Positions 1 to 6,386 of a stretch of 6,664 nt of DNA are shown in pieces. Within the stretch, counting starts at the first letter, position 1. Every line of letters starts with the position of its first letter. This DNA comes from an uncultured Bacteroidota bacterium (GTDB taxonomy: Bacteria; Bacteroidota; Bacteroidia; Chitinophagales; Chitinophagaceae): the NCBI GenBank assembly GCA_903906615.1, contig CAIVKT010000176.1, positions 1 to 6,664 on the forward strand. The letters are read 5' to 3'. Below the pieces are notes generated by a model. It was not told the DNA's origin and searched no databases. It was given only the letters and a program-made list of their open reading frames with translations. The translations under genes and the position numbers were made by a program.

Positions 1-1266
1 GCCTACTACCACGGCGCTCCGAGGAAGGCCGTGAGCCCGCCGTGGGATGGTGGCTTTAGCTGGAAACATGACGACCATGGCAAATTGTGGGTGGCGGTAT
101 CCTGCCAGGGACTGGGTGCCAGCGTATGGTGGCCTTGCAAGGATGCACAATGGGACGAGCCGGATGATGGTATGGTGGTGCGCTACTTCATTCCCGGCTA
201 TTACGCTATAGGCAATGGCAGGCCGCTGGATGTTGATTCATCGGCGGTAGCCGGCCAGAAGCCAAGCATTACCGGCTGGGAGGTAAAGAACCCGATCAAT
301 AACTATGATGTTACCTTTTACATAGGCGATTATGTACACTGGCATGATACGCTGATGGGTGAGAAAGGAAAATTGGATCTTGATTTCTACGCGCTGAGGT
401 ACAATGAAGAAAAAGCAAGGAAAGAGTTTGCGGTAGTAAAACCCATGATACACTGCTTTGAGTACTGGATGGGCCCCTACCCTTTTTATGAAGACGGATA
501 CAAGATAGTTGAAGCGCCCTACCTGGGCATGGAACACCAAAGCGCTATAGCCTATGGCAATAATTATAAAATGGGCTACCTGGGCATGGACCGCACGATG
601 ACGGGCATAGGCATGAACTTCGACTACATTATAGTACATGAGAGCGGGCATGAATGGTTTGGCAATAGTATTACCGCAAAAGACATGGCGGACAACTGGA
701 TACATGAAGGCATCACTACTTATTCGGAGACCTTGTTTACAGAATGCCTGCTGGGTGAGGAAAAGGCGGATAAGTATTGCCGTGGCGAATGGCACAACAT
801 ACAGAACGACAAACCCATCATAGGCAACTATGGCGTGAATGAAGAGGGATCCGGCGATATGTACGATAAGGGATCGGCCATTATGCACATGATACGGGTG
901 ATGACCAATGATGATGAGAAATTCAGGCTGATGCTGCGCGGGCTGAGCAAGGATTTCTATCACCAGACGGTAACCACCAAGCAGGTGGAAGACTATATAG
1001 CAGCACATACCGGGCTGGACCTGAAAGCGTTTTTTGATCAATACCTGCGCCGCGCAAATGTGCCTGAACTGGAGTATTACATAAAAGACGGCGAGCTGAA
1101 TTATAAGCTGAATGATGTGGTAGCAGACTTCAGCCTTCCGCTAACAGTAAGCGCGGACAACAAGACAGAACGTATAAAACCAACAGCCAACTGGCAGCAC
1201 ATAAAATGGAACGGCGGCTTTAATGTGAAGTTCTCTAATGATTTTTTGTATAGGGTGAAGAAGTAG
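1..1266 (+). CDS. M1-family zinc aminopeptidase, C-terminal part (5' end outside window)
   Basis: The reading frame is open from the first base, so the first in-frame GTG at 31 is not the true start; the N-terminal beta-sandwich is mostly outside the window. The gluzincin zinc site is complete: HESGH at 637-651 (two His ligands and the catalytic Glu) and, 18 residues on, the third ligand Glu at 706-708 in a WIHEG context. Tyr at 862-864 in MYDKG matches the transition-state Tyr of the family. The exopeptidase loop reads GMEHQ (526-540) instead of the classical GAMEN. After the catalytic domain only a short beta-rich tail follows, not the large helical domain of PepN-type enzymes, so this is a short-form M1 peptidase. 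Expected role (family knowledge): removal of N-terminal residues from peptides, possibly in the periplasm; any signal peptide would lie outside the window. Ile codons are mostly ATA (15 of 23). Family assignment is secure; the substrate is unknown. Confidence 0.95.
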   Translation, partial: AYYHGAPRKAVSPPWDGGFSWKHDDHGKLWVAVSCQGLGASVWWPCKDAQWDEPDDGMVVRYFIPGYYAIGNGRPLDVDSSAVAGQKPSITGWEVKNPINNYDVTFYIGDYVHWHDTLMGEKGKLDLDFYALRYNEEKARKEFAVVKPMIHCFEYWMGPYPFYEDGYKIVEAPYLGMEHQSAIAYGNNYKMGYLGMDRTMTGIGMNFDYIIVHESGHEWFGNSITAKDMADNWIHEGITTYSETLFTECLLGEEKADKYCRGEWHNIQNDKPIIGNYGVNEEGSGDMYDKGSAIMHMIRVMTNDDEKFRLMLRGLSKDFYHQTVTTKQVEDYIAAHTGLDLKAFFDQYLRRANVPELEYYIKDGELNYKLNDVVADFSLPLTVSADNKTERIKPTANWQHIKWNGGFNVKFSNDFLYRVKK

Positions 1267-1279
1267 TGGCGTAGATAGC

Positions 1280-1296
1280 GTCGGTACGGCTTTTTT
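1280..1296 (+). terminator. weak intrinsic terminator candidate after the M1 gene
   Basis: Fourteen bases after the TAG of the peptidase gene, GTCG (1280-1283 region) can pair with CGGC (1287-1290, one T.G wobble) around a three-base loop, followed at once by six T (1291-1296). The stem is very short, so the main support is the perfect T run in the right place. A second small inverted repeat, GCACT/AGTGC, follows just downstream and could contribute. Confidence 0.3.
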
Positions 1297-1525
1297 GCAC
1301 TGCGCGTTGAGTGCTGCATAATGCCGGGAAGTAATTATCTATCTGAATTGACACCATACATTTCGTTTGTTCAAAAACACGCGAGGGCAAAAAAAACTCT
1401 ACAGCCTACTTACATCAGGGTGAACCCCGTAGACGCTAACTACCTCTCTTGTTCGTTATGCCAACATGTTATCCACATTTGCGGATAGTTGTATAAATAT
1501 GGCATTAGGCCTGTGTTAAAGCGAT

Positions 1526-1533
1526 TATATTTG
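1526..1533 (+). promoter_or_regulatory. putative -7 promoter element of mutS
   Basis: TATATTTG matches the Bacteroidetes primary-sigma -7 consensus TAnnTTTG exactly. It ends four bases before the GTG at 1538. With the usual spacing of about 4-7 bases to the transcription start, transcription would begin at or next to the start codon. No clear TTTG/TTG -33 element is visible about 20 bases upstream, which lowers confidence. The same 8-mer also occurs inside mutS (4024-4031), so chance matches do happen here. Confidence 0.45.
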
Positions 1534-1537
1534 TAGG

Positions 1538-4162
1538 GTGGCAAAGAAAGAAGTATCGGAGACCCCGTTAATGAAACAGCATAAGGATATTAAGACCAAG
1601 TATCCTGACGCTATACTGTTGTTTCGTGTGGGTGATTTTTATGAGACTTTCGGGGAGGATGCCTGCATTGCTTCGCGGGTATTAGGCATCACGCTGACAA
1701 AACGAGCCAACGGCGCGGCAACACATATAGAACTGGCGGGTTTCCCTTATCATTCATTAGATACTTACCTGCACAAATTGGTAAAAGCAGGCTACAGAGT
1801 AGCTATATGCGACCAACTTGAAGACCCCAAACTAACCAAGGGTATCGTAAAGCGCGGTGTTACTGAATTAGTAACACCGGGCGTAGCTACCAGCGATAAG
1901 CTGCTGGAGAACAGGACCAATAACTTTCTGGCTGCCCTATACCTGAACGAGCCGATATGTGGCATCGCTTTCCTGGATATTACCACAGGTGAGTTTTATG
2001 CGGCCGAGGGCACCGTGGAGTACATGGATAAGCTGATACAGAGCTTTCAGCCATCGGAGATCATTTTATCGAAGTCGCAGGTAAAACATTTCAGGGAGCA
2101 GTTTGATACCAAGATCTACACGTTTCAGCTGGATGAATGGATATTTAGGGAGCAATACACTTACGATCTGCTGCTGGCGCATTTCCAGACACAGTCGCTC
2201 AAAGGTTTTGGTATAGAGGACATGAAGGCTGCTACGGTGGCGTGCGGTGTAGCGCTGCATTACCTAAAAGACACGGAACATGCACAGTTGCAACACCTGA
2301 ACACACTACAGCGGATAGTAGCCACAGATTTTATGTGGATGGATCGTTTCACCATCCGCAACCTGGAGCTGGTACACAGCACCTATGAGCAAGGTACTAA
2401 CCTGTTGCAAGCCATAGACCATACGCACACCCCAATGGGCGCGCGGCTGATGAAGCGATGGATGATCTTCCCGCTTTTCGATATACCACGCATAGAGCAG
2501 CGGCTGAACTTAGTGAGTCATTTTATACTGGTACAAGACCTCAACTTATCGCTCACACACTTAGTGAAGCAGGTGGGCGATGTGGAGCGTCTGGTGGGTA
2601 AGATACCTTTGCGGAAGATAAACCCGAGGGAGGTAATGCAACTGGCACGCAGTATGCAGTTCATGGCGGATATGAAAGACCTGTGCGCCAAGGCAGATGA
2701 CGAATCGCTGCGCCGCATGGTAGATGCATTGCAACCCCTGAACGAACTGCGTGAAAAAATAATGAACTCTATTACCGATGATGCACCGGCAATAGTGAGC
2801 AAGGGCGGTATGATGCGCGCTGGCCTGCACGAAGAACTGGACAAGCTGCGGAATATATCGCGCAGCGGCAAGGATTACCTGTTGCAGATACAGCAGCAGG
2901 AATCGCAGCGCACGGGTATATCCTCCTTAAAGATCTCTTACAACAATGTTTTCGGCTATTACCTGGAGGTGACACATACGCACAAAGATAAAGTACCTGC
3001 GGACTGGATACGTAAACAGACCCTGGCAAATGCTGAGCGCTATATAACACCTGAGCTGAAAGAATACGAAGAACAGATACTGGGTGCAGAGGATAAGATA
3101 CTGGCGATAGAATTGGAACTGTACCAGCAACTGCTGATGAGTATTGAGCCTTATATATCTGCAATACAAACGAACGCGCACATAGTAGCGCAACTGGACT
3201 GCCTGCTGTGCTTTGCGCATAACGCACATAAGTATAACTACCACAGGCCGAATATAGTGAATGAGCCTGTGCTGGAAATAAAATCGGGCCGACACCCGGT
3301 AATAGAGCAGCAACTACCCCCCGGCGACAGCTATATATCCAATGATATGACACTGGACAAAACGGAGCAACAGGTGATCATACTCACCGGGCCGAATATG
3401 AGCGGTAAGTCGGCACTGCTGCGGCAGACAGCCATCATCACGCTGATGGCACATATGGGCAGCTTTGTGCCTGCGGACAGCGCTACCATAGGGCTTACGG
3501 ATAAGATATTTACCCGTGTGGGCGCATCTGATAATCTAAGTGGCGGCGAGAGTACCTTTATGGTGGAGATGAACGAAACGGCGAGCATCATCAACAACAT
3601 CAGCGAGCGCAGCCTGGTATTGCTGGATGAAATAGGCCGTGGCACAAGCACCTATGATGGCATATCGCTGGCATGGTCTATAGTGGAGCATTTGCACAAC
3701 AGTCCGACTAAGCCTAAGACGTTGTTTGCCACACACTACCACGAGCTGAATGAACTGGAGAACCAACTACCCCGTGTGCGCAATTATCACATAACGCATA
3801 AGGAGACAGGTAACAAAGTCATCTTCCTGCGCAAGCTGGCACCCGGCGGCAGCAGGCACAGCTTTGGTATACAGGTAGCCAGGATGGCGGGTATGCCAGC
3901 AAAATTGCTGGACAGGGCCAACGAGATACTGGCACAACTCGAAGAGAAGCACGCAGGCACCGGCAGCGATACCATGCAGCAAAAAGTGAAGAATATAAGA
4001 GCGTTGCCCAACTTTCAGCTGAATATATTTGATGGCGTAACCGATGATATGCGCCATATCCAGCAGCTGCTGGATGAAACAGATATTAATACGCTGACCC
4101 CTGTAGAGGCATTAATGAAGCTGAATGAAATGAAAGGGATCGTGAAGCAGTACAGAAAGTAA
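1538..4162 (+). CDS. mutS: DNA mismatch repair ATPase MutS
   Basis: This is a full-length MutS (874 aa; E. coli 853). It recognises mismatches and small loops in DNA and, on ATP binding, becomes a sliding clamp that recruits MutL. Visible parts: mismatch-reading motif F34-Y35-E36 in GDFYETF (domain I); connector and lever domains; clamp region about 430-520 with NNVFGYYLEVT near 470; Walker A GPNMSGKS (618-625); ABC-type signature SGGEST (668-673); Walker B LVLLDEIGRGTSTYDG with D697-E698; switch His733 in FATHYHEL; C-terminal beta-clamp-like pentapeptide QLNIF (827-831); and a final ETDINTLTPVEALMKLNEMK helical segment like the tetramerisation region. Start choice: GTG 1538 is the first start codon after an in-frame TAA at 1517 and gives the ETPLMKQ stretch shared with homologues. 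ATG 1571 (residue 12) has GGAG nine bases upstream but would cut into that stretch. No mutL is adjacent. No truncation or missing catalytic residue is seen. Confidence 0.98.
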   Translation: MAKKEVSETPLMKQHKDIKTKYPDAILLFRVGDFYETFGEDACIASRVLGITLTKRANGAATHIELAGFPYHSLDTYLHKLVKAGYRVAICDQLEDPKLTKGIVKRGVTELVTPGVATSDKLLENRTNNFLAALYLNEPICGIAFLDITTGEFYAAEGTVEYMDKLIQSFQPSEIILSKSQVKHFREQFDTKIYTFQLDEWIFREQYTYDLLLAHFQTQSLKGFGIEDMKAATVACGVALHYLKDTEHAQLQHLNTLQRIVATDFMWMDRFTIRNLELVHSTYEQGTNLLQAIDHTHTPMGARLMKRWMIFPLFDIPRIEQRLNLVSHFILVQDLNLSLTHLVKQVGDVERLVGKIPLRKINPREVMQLARSMQFMADMKDLCAKADDESLRRMVDALQPLNELREKIMNSITDDAPAIVSKGGMMRAGLHEELDKLRNISRSGKDYLLQIQQQESQRTGISSLKISYNNVFGYYLEVTHTHKDKVPADWIRKQTLANAERYITPELKEYEEQILGAEDKILAIELELYQQLLMSIEPYISAIQTNAHIVAQLDCLLCFAHNAHKYNYHRPNIVNEPVLEIKSGRHPVIEQQLPPGDSYISNDMTLDKTEQQVIILTGPNMSGKSALLRQTAIITLMAHMGSFVPADSATIGLTDKIFTRVGASDNLSGGESTFMVEMNETASIINNISERSLVLLDEIGRGTSTYDGISLAWSIVEHLHNSPTKPKTLFATHYHELNELENQLPRVRNYHITHKETGNKVIFLRKLAPGGSRHSFGIQVARMAGMPAKLLDRANEILAQLEEKHAGTGSDTMQQKVKNIRALPNFQLNIFDGVTDDMRHIQQLLDETDINTLTPVEALMKLNEMKGIVKQYRK

Positions 4163-4215
4163 TGTTGCCATTCACTTATTATCCTCACAATATAGCTGCT
4201 CAAAATCTTATAGCG

Positions 4216-4236
4216 CTCCTGATCATGATACAGGAG
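4216..4236. terminator. possible bidirectional terminator between convergent mutS and 4223-4789
   Basis: CTCCTG (4216-4221) and CAGGAG (4231-4236) form a perfect 6-bp stem around a nine-base loop, placed 53 bases after the mutS stop and over the last codons of the convergent gene. Only TTT follows on the plus strand and no clean T run on the minus strand, so this is a structure with terminator-like position and not a textbook terminator. Confidence 0.35.
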
Positions 4237-4789
4237 TTTGCTCCCGGCGCATGGTGGTGATGATGAGGTTAGCCTTTTCAAAAACGGGCAGCCATGGTGA
4301 TGAATCGTCATCAAAGTGTTTCATTTGCTCCTGCGCTGCATAGAGCCCTTTATTGGTAAGCAGGAAGAAACGCACACAATTTGCGGGAGGCAGATCGGTA
4401 GTAGCGGCGGGCATGGCACGGCCTAAATAATCCTGGGTAAAAGTAACGAGGTCTAATGCAGACTGTGCGATACCGGTATCGAGGCCTGCACCGGAAACGC
4501 CGCCGCCCTTGCTCAGGTACATATTGGCTGCGCCATTGATGTACGTAGCGAGTGTAGCTGTTACATCGCCCATGTTCCAGTCCATTACCATGCCGTATAC
4601 GAGTGTTTCGGTAGCCGGCACTATGATCTTTAAGTCTATAGGCTTAACGCCAAGTGCCAGCGCGCGCAAGCCATCGTATGTATCTGTTTCAGGTTGCGTG
4701 GCTTTAGCTTTCTGCATACGGCCCCGCCTTATAAAATAGATGATGATGCCGAGTTGCAGCAAGATCAGTAAAATGTATACAATGGTCAT
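4223..4789 (-). CDS. membrane-anchored protein of uncharacterised family
   Basis: The product is 188 aa. Residues about 3-20 form one strongly hydrophobic helix followed directly by RRGR, which by the positive-inside rule predicts an N-out/C-in anchor with the remaining ~165 residues in the cytoplasm. That part contains LVYGMVMDWNMGDVTATL, then MYLSKGGGVSGAG (glycine-rich turn), a helical stretch, then RFFLLTNKGLYAAQEQM and a C-terminal helix. From memory, the combination of a YGxxMDWxxG stretch, a YLSxGGGxxG turn and FxLTNKG resembles a widespread bacterial protein family with no known function; I cannot name a domain. No catalytic triad or metal motif is recognisable. The start is well bounded: an in-frame stop lies about 15 bases upstream. 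It converges on mutS and diverges from the secreted-protein gene at 4869. A -7-like TACATTTA (4804-4797, minus strand) lies seven bases before the ATG. Confidence 0.85.
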   Translation of the reverse strand: MTIVYILLILLQLGIIIYFIRRGRMQKAKATQPETDTYDGLRALALGVKPIDLKIIVPATETLVYGMVMDWNMGDVTATLATYINGAANMYLSKGGGVSGAGLDTGIAQSALDLVTFTQDYLGRAMPAATTDLPPANCVRFFLLTNKGLYAAQEQMKHFDDDSSPWLPVFEKANLIITTMRREQTPVS

Positions 4790-4796
4790 TATGCAG

Positions 4797-4804
4797 TAAA
4801 TGTA
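4797..4804 (-). promoter_or_regulatory. near-consensus -7 element for the 4223-4789 gene
   Basis: Read on the minus strand, TACATTTA matches TAnnTTTG at all but the last base. It ends seven bases before the ATG at 4789, which would give a leader of only a few bases. No clear -33 element was found. Confidence 0.25.
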
Positions 4805-4814
4805 CTAAGGAACG

Positions 4815-4831
4815 ATCATTAATAAAATGAT
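4815..4831. repeat. inverted repeat in the divergent promoter region
   Basis: ATCATT (4815-4820) and AATGAT (4826-4831) are a perfect 6-bp inverted repeat with five bases between them, centred in the gap between the divergent genes at 4789 and 4869. It could be an operator for both, but it is AT-rich and short enough to be chance. Confidence 0.25.
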
Positions 4832-4868
4832 GACCTGCCCCGAAATAAATTTTCCTTATTTTCATTGC

Positions 4869-5585
4869 ATGAAATCAATTGTATTTTTCATCTCTGCGCT
4901 GTTGTTGTTAGGGTATACGCACATATGCTGTGCGCAGGCCGATAGTATAGTGGTATTACCGGTAAAAATGAAAGTGCCTGATGGAGCCAATAAGCTAGGC
5001 AGCTTTACGCTGGGCAATAATGCAACTGAGACCAATTGCGATTATGAAGCCCTTATCCGTGCGGCAAAAGATAAAGCGGCAGCAGTGGGCGGGAATATTG
5101 TGAAGATCACAGAACTTATAGACCCTGCCTTTATCAGTAAATGCTACAAGATAAAGGCTGATGTATACCATGTGGCGCAGTTACCGCAATATAAGTTACC
5201 TGCCGCAGATACGCCTTTAAATGCAAGCTATGCGACGCTGTATTTTTACCGGCTGAAAGACACTATGGCCTTTGTGACCGCATACAATGTGCATATGAAT
5301 GGCGATAGTATCGTATGCAAAGTAAGGAGCCGGTCGCGCGACTCGGTGAATGTATATGCCGATGGCCAGGAGGCTTTATGGGCAGCTACAGAAAGACGCA
5401 CTGAGCTAAAACTGGATGTGAAGACCGGGAACAAATACTACATCAGGTGCGGGCTGCGTAAAGGAGAAATAAGGATGGTGCCGGTGCTTGAGTTGGTGAA
5501 TAATGAGATGGGCAAGACCGAGTATGAGCAGGAGCGGAACCACAAGAAGAATATGGGTGTGGAGTATTTGCAGCAAGTACATTAA
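4869..5585 (+). CDS. secreted protein: RcsF/DUF4156-like N-terminal region plus DUF2846-like domain
   Basis: I prefer ATG 4869 (238 aa) to the in-frame ATG at 4827, because only the later start gives a clean signal peptide: MKS, a hydrophobic core at 4-15, and a probable cleavage after A24 (AQA, before D25). The first mature part (about 42-102) reads LGSFTLGNN..NCDYE..AKDKAAAVGGNIVKI..SKCYKIKADVY. The KAxxxGGNxVKI helix-strand and two cysteines (C57, C92) that could form a disulfide recall the RcsF/DUF4156-type envelope fold. The second part (about 121-220) starts YATLYFYRLK and continues to a G-N-K-YYIRCG strand and a GKTEYE end, which resembles DUF2846 (beta-sandwich, function unknown). Both assignments are pattern recognition from memory. 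It probably acts in the periplasm or outside the cell; C20/C21 are not in a lipobox. A terminator follows directly. ATA codes 5 of 13 Ile. Confidence 0.85.
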   Translation: MKSIVFFISALLLLGYTHICCAQADSIVVLPVKMKVPDGANKLGSFTLGNNATETNCDYEALIRAAKDKAAAVGGNIVKITELIDPAFISKCYKIKADVYHVAQLPQYKLPAADTPLNASYATLYFYRLKDTMAFVTAYNVHMNGDSIVCKVRSRSRDSVNVYADGQEALWAATERRTELKLDVKTGNKYYIRCGLRKGEIRMVPVLELVNNEMGKTEYEQERNHKKNMGVEYLQQVH

Positions 5586-5586
5586 A

Positions 5587-5618
5587 AAAGCCGCAAAGGA
5601 CTTGTCCTTTACGGCTTT
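5587..5618. terminator. bidirectional rho-independent terminator between convergent genes
   Basis: AAAGCCG (5587-5593) pairs with CGGCTTT (5612-5618); after one C/A mismatch, AAAGGA (5595-5600) pairs with TCCTTT (5605-5610) around loop CTTG. The hairpin starts right after the stop of the plus-strand gene and lies 24 bases beyond the end of the minus-strand gene. On the minus strand the stem runs into six T; on the plus strand a TATTTTTG tract follows five bases later. It can therefore end transcription from both sides and is clearly stronger in the minus direction. Confidence 0.85.
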
Positions 5619-5641
5619 GAGGTATTTTTGCTTAATTTTAA

Positions 5642-6151
5642 TTATGGAGCAACAGTAGCGTTTACCTGGCTGGCTGCTGTGGTGCCATTGATTGCTGCAT
5701 TGGCCTCGTTATAATTTTTCCAGTTGGTATTGGGGTGTGCCTGGCGCTGTGACGCAGAGATGATCACATCCCTGAAACTGATCGTGCCGGGATTAGCGGG
5801 TGTGGTGCCATCGGAGTTTTGAATGTAGATCGTAAAGCCACCTACATAAAAATCAAACACTGTAGATGTGATTCCATTTATATCAGGCAGGTTTGTCCAT
5901 TCATTTGTACCATAGGCTTTGTACACTTCTACCACGCCGTTATTTACAATATCCGAAGTGATGTCGGGGTCGGAGAATGTAGCGGAATAAGTAGTGCCTG
6001 TTAATGTCCATGAGCTTACAGTCACAACTCTGTTAATACCAATTACATTGGCGTTGCCATCTGCACCGGCGGGACCTTGAGGCCCTGATTTTGTGCAGCT
6101 GTTTAAAGAGAATACACTTCCGGCGAGCAATAGAAGAATTAATTTTTTCAT
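5642..6151 (-). CDS. small lipoprotein with collagen-like GPQGPAGADG stub
   Basis: The product is 169 aa. It has a type II signal peptide: MKK, a hydrophobic core, and lipobox LNSC with the lipid-modified cysteine at C19. Directly after it comes a short collagen-like Gly-X-Y stretch (GPQGPAGADGN, about 23-33), a common linker after the lipobox in Bacteroidetes hypothetical lipoproteins. The rest (about 35-150) is rich in Thr, Asn, Gly and aromatic beta-strand-like segments and ends with an ANAAINGTTAASQVN-type tail. I recognise no catalytic motif. It is expected in the outer membrane or periplasm; the residues after Cys (TKSG) lack the acidic lipoprotein-export signal described in Flavobacteriia, so surface exposure is not predicted. 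The start is supported by the lipobox and by an A-rich leader (seven A before ATG) instead of a Shine-Dalgarno site. ATA is used for only 1 of 13 Ile, unlike the neighbours. A strong terminator lies downstream. Confidence 0.9.
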   Translation of the reverse strand: MKKLILLLLAGSVFSLNSCTKSGPQGPAGADGNANVIGINRVVTVSSWTLTGTTYSATFSDPDITSDIVNNGVVEVYKAYGTNEWTNLPDINGITSTVFDFYVGGFTIYIQNSDGTTPANPGTISFRDVIISASQRQAHPNTNWKNYNEANAAINGTTAASQVNATVAP

Positions 6152-6204
6152 TTTTTTTGAGAGGTTGTTTCGCCCAGTTCCGAAGCGAATGTTGACGATG
6201 AGTA

Positions 6205-6231
6205 GCGTGAAACCGTAGCCGAAGCTAACGC
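6205..6231 (-). promoter_or_regulatory. UUCG-capped hairpin in the lipoprotein leader
   Basis: On the minus strand TAGC-TTCG-GCTA (6227 to 6216) forms a 4-bp stem capped by a C(UUCG)G loop, a very stable tetraloop type in RNA. GCGT and ACGC (6231-6228 and 6208-6205) can pair outside it, leaving a seven-base bulge on one side. If transcription starts near 6242, the structure sits close to the mRNA 5' end, where it might protect the transcript. This is inferred from sequence pairing only. Confidence 0.25.
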
Positions 6232-6373
6232 CACTATTGAACAGACAAATTAAGTGCCAATAAGTTTAGTATGGTGTTAAAATGCTCCTAAAAGAATAGA
6301 GGATACTTTTTTCCGGCCATATCGCTTCAAAAAATAACAGAAAGCGGGTACTAAAGAAAGTGCGATAAATAAT

Positions 6374-6381
6374 TACTTTTG
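6374..6381 (+). promoter_or_regulatory. putative -7 promoter element of the 6387 gene
   Basis: TACTTTTG matches the Bacteroidetes -7 consensus TAnnTTTG exactly and ends five bases before the ATG at 6387, the same geometry as before mutS. No -33 TTG is visible at the expected distance. If used, the transcript would be leaderless or have only a couple of leader bases. Confidence 0.45.
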
Positions 6382-6386
6382 AGGCT

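Larger units (their letters stand above)
1267..1537. other. intergenic region between the M1 gene and mutS
   Basis: This 271-base gap holds the weak terminator (1280-1296), an unsupported 55-codon ORF on the plus strand (1321-1488), a perfect DnaA-box 9-mer TTATCCACA (1469-1477) overlapping the palindrome AACATGTT (1463-1470), and a Bacteroidetes -7 element directly before mutS (1526-1533). GGATA at 1482-1486 can pair with TATCC at 1470-1474, and GTTG with CAAC further out, so the DnaA-box stretch lies in an imperfect inverted repeat. I see no tRNA, no riboswitch-like structure and no repeat array. Confidence 0.6.
6152..6386. other. divergent intergenic region between lipoprotein gene and last gene
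   Basis: This 235-base gap holds a -7-like TTAATTTG on the minus strand (6253-6246, second base off consensus), which would give the lipoprotein mRNA a leader of roughly 90 bases. Within that leader is a small hairpin with a TTCG tetraloop (6216-6227). On the plus side an exact -7 element TACTTTTG (6374-6381) sits before the last gene. No other gene is supported here. Confidence 0.5.

Noticed and set aside
238..1041. Long minus-strand open frame opposite the M1 gene
   Set aside because: It is antisense to an unambiguous peptidase sequence with intact active-site motifs, and its translation has no recognisable domain; it is a codon-bias shadow.
2772..3353. Long minus-strand open frame opposite mutS
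   Set aside because: It overlaps the conserved clamp and pre-ATPase region of MutS and its composition (many Ser, Tyr, Cys, Ala) is typical of antisense translation.
4024..4031. TATATTTG followed by ATG inside mutS
   Set aside because: It encodes part of the NIFD stretch next to the clamp motif; the frame after the internal ATG gives no supported gene, so it is coincidence.
4509..4739. Plus-strand 76-codon frame opposite the membrane-anchored protein gene
   Set aside because: The minus-strand frame is longer, has a proper membrane anchor and family-like motifs, and explains the region.
4827..4868. Upstream in-frame ATG ATG at 4827 as start of the secreted-protein gene
   Set aside because: It would put a 14-residue polar extension with two Cys before an otherwise perfect signal peptide, and it overlaps the inverted repeat and the likely promoter zone (TAAATTTT at 4846-4853).
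5623..5630. TATTTTTG matching the -7 promoter consensus
   Set aside because: It lies in the T tract after a terminator between two convergent genes, with no plus-strand gene downstream to serve.
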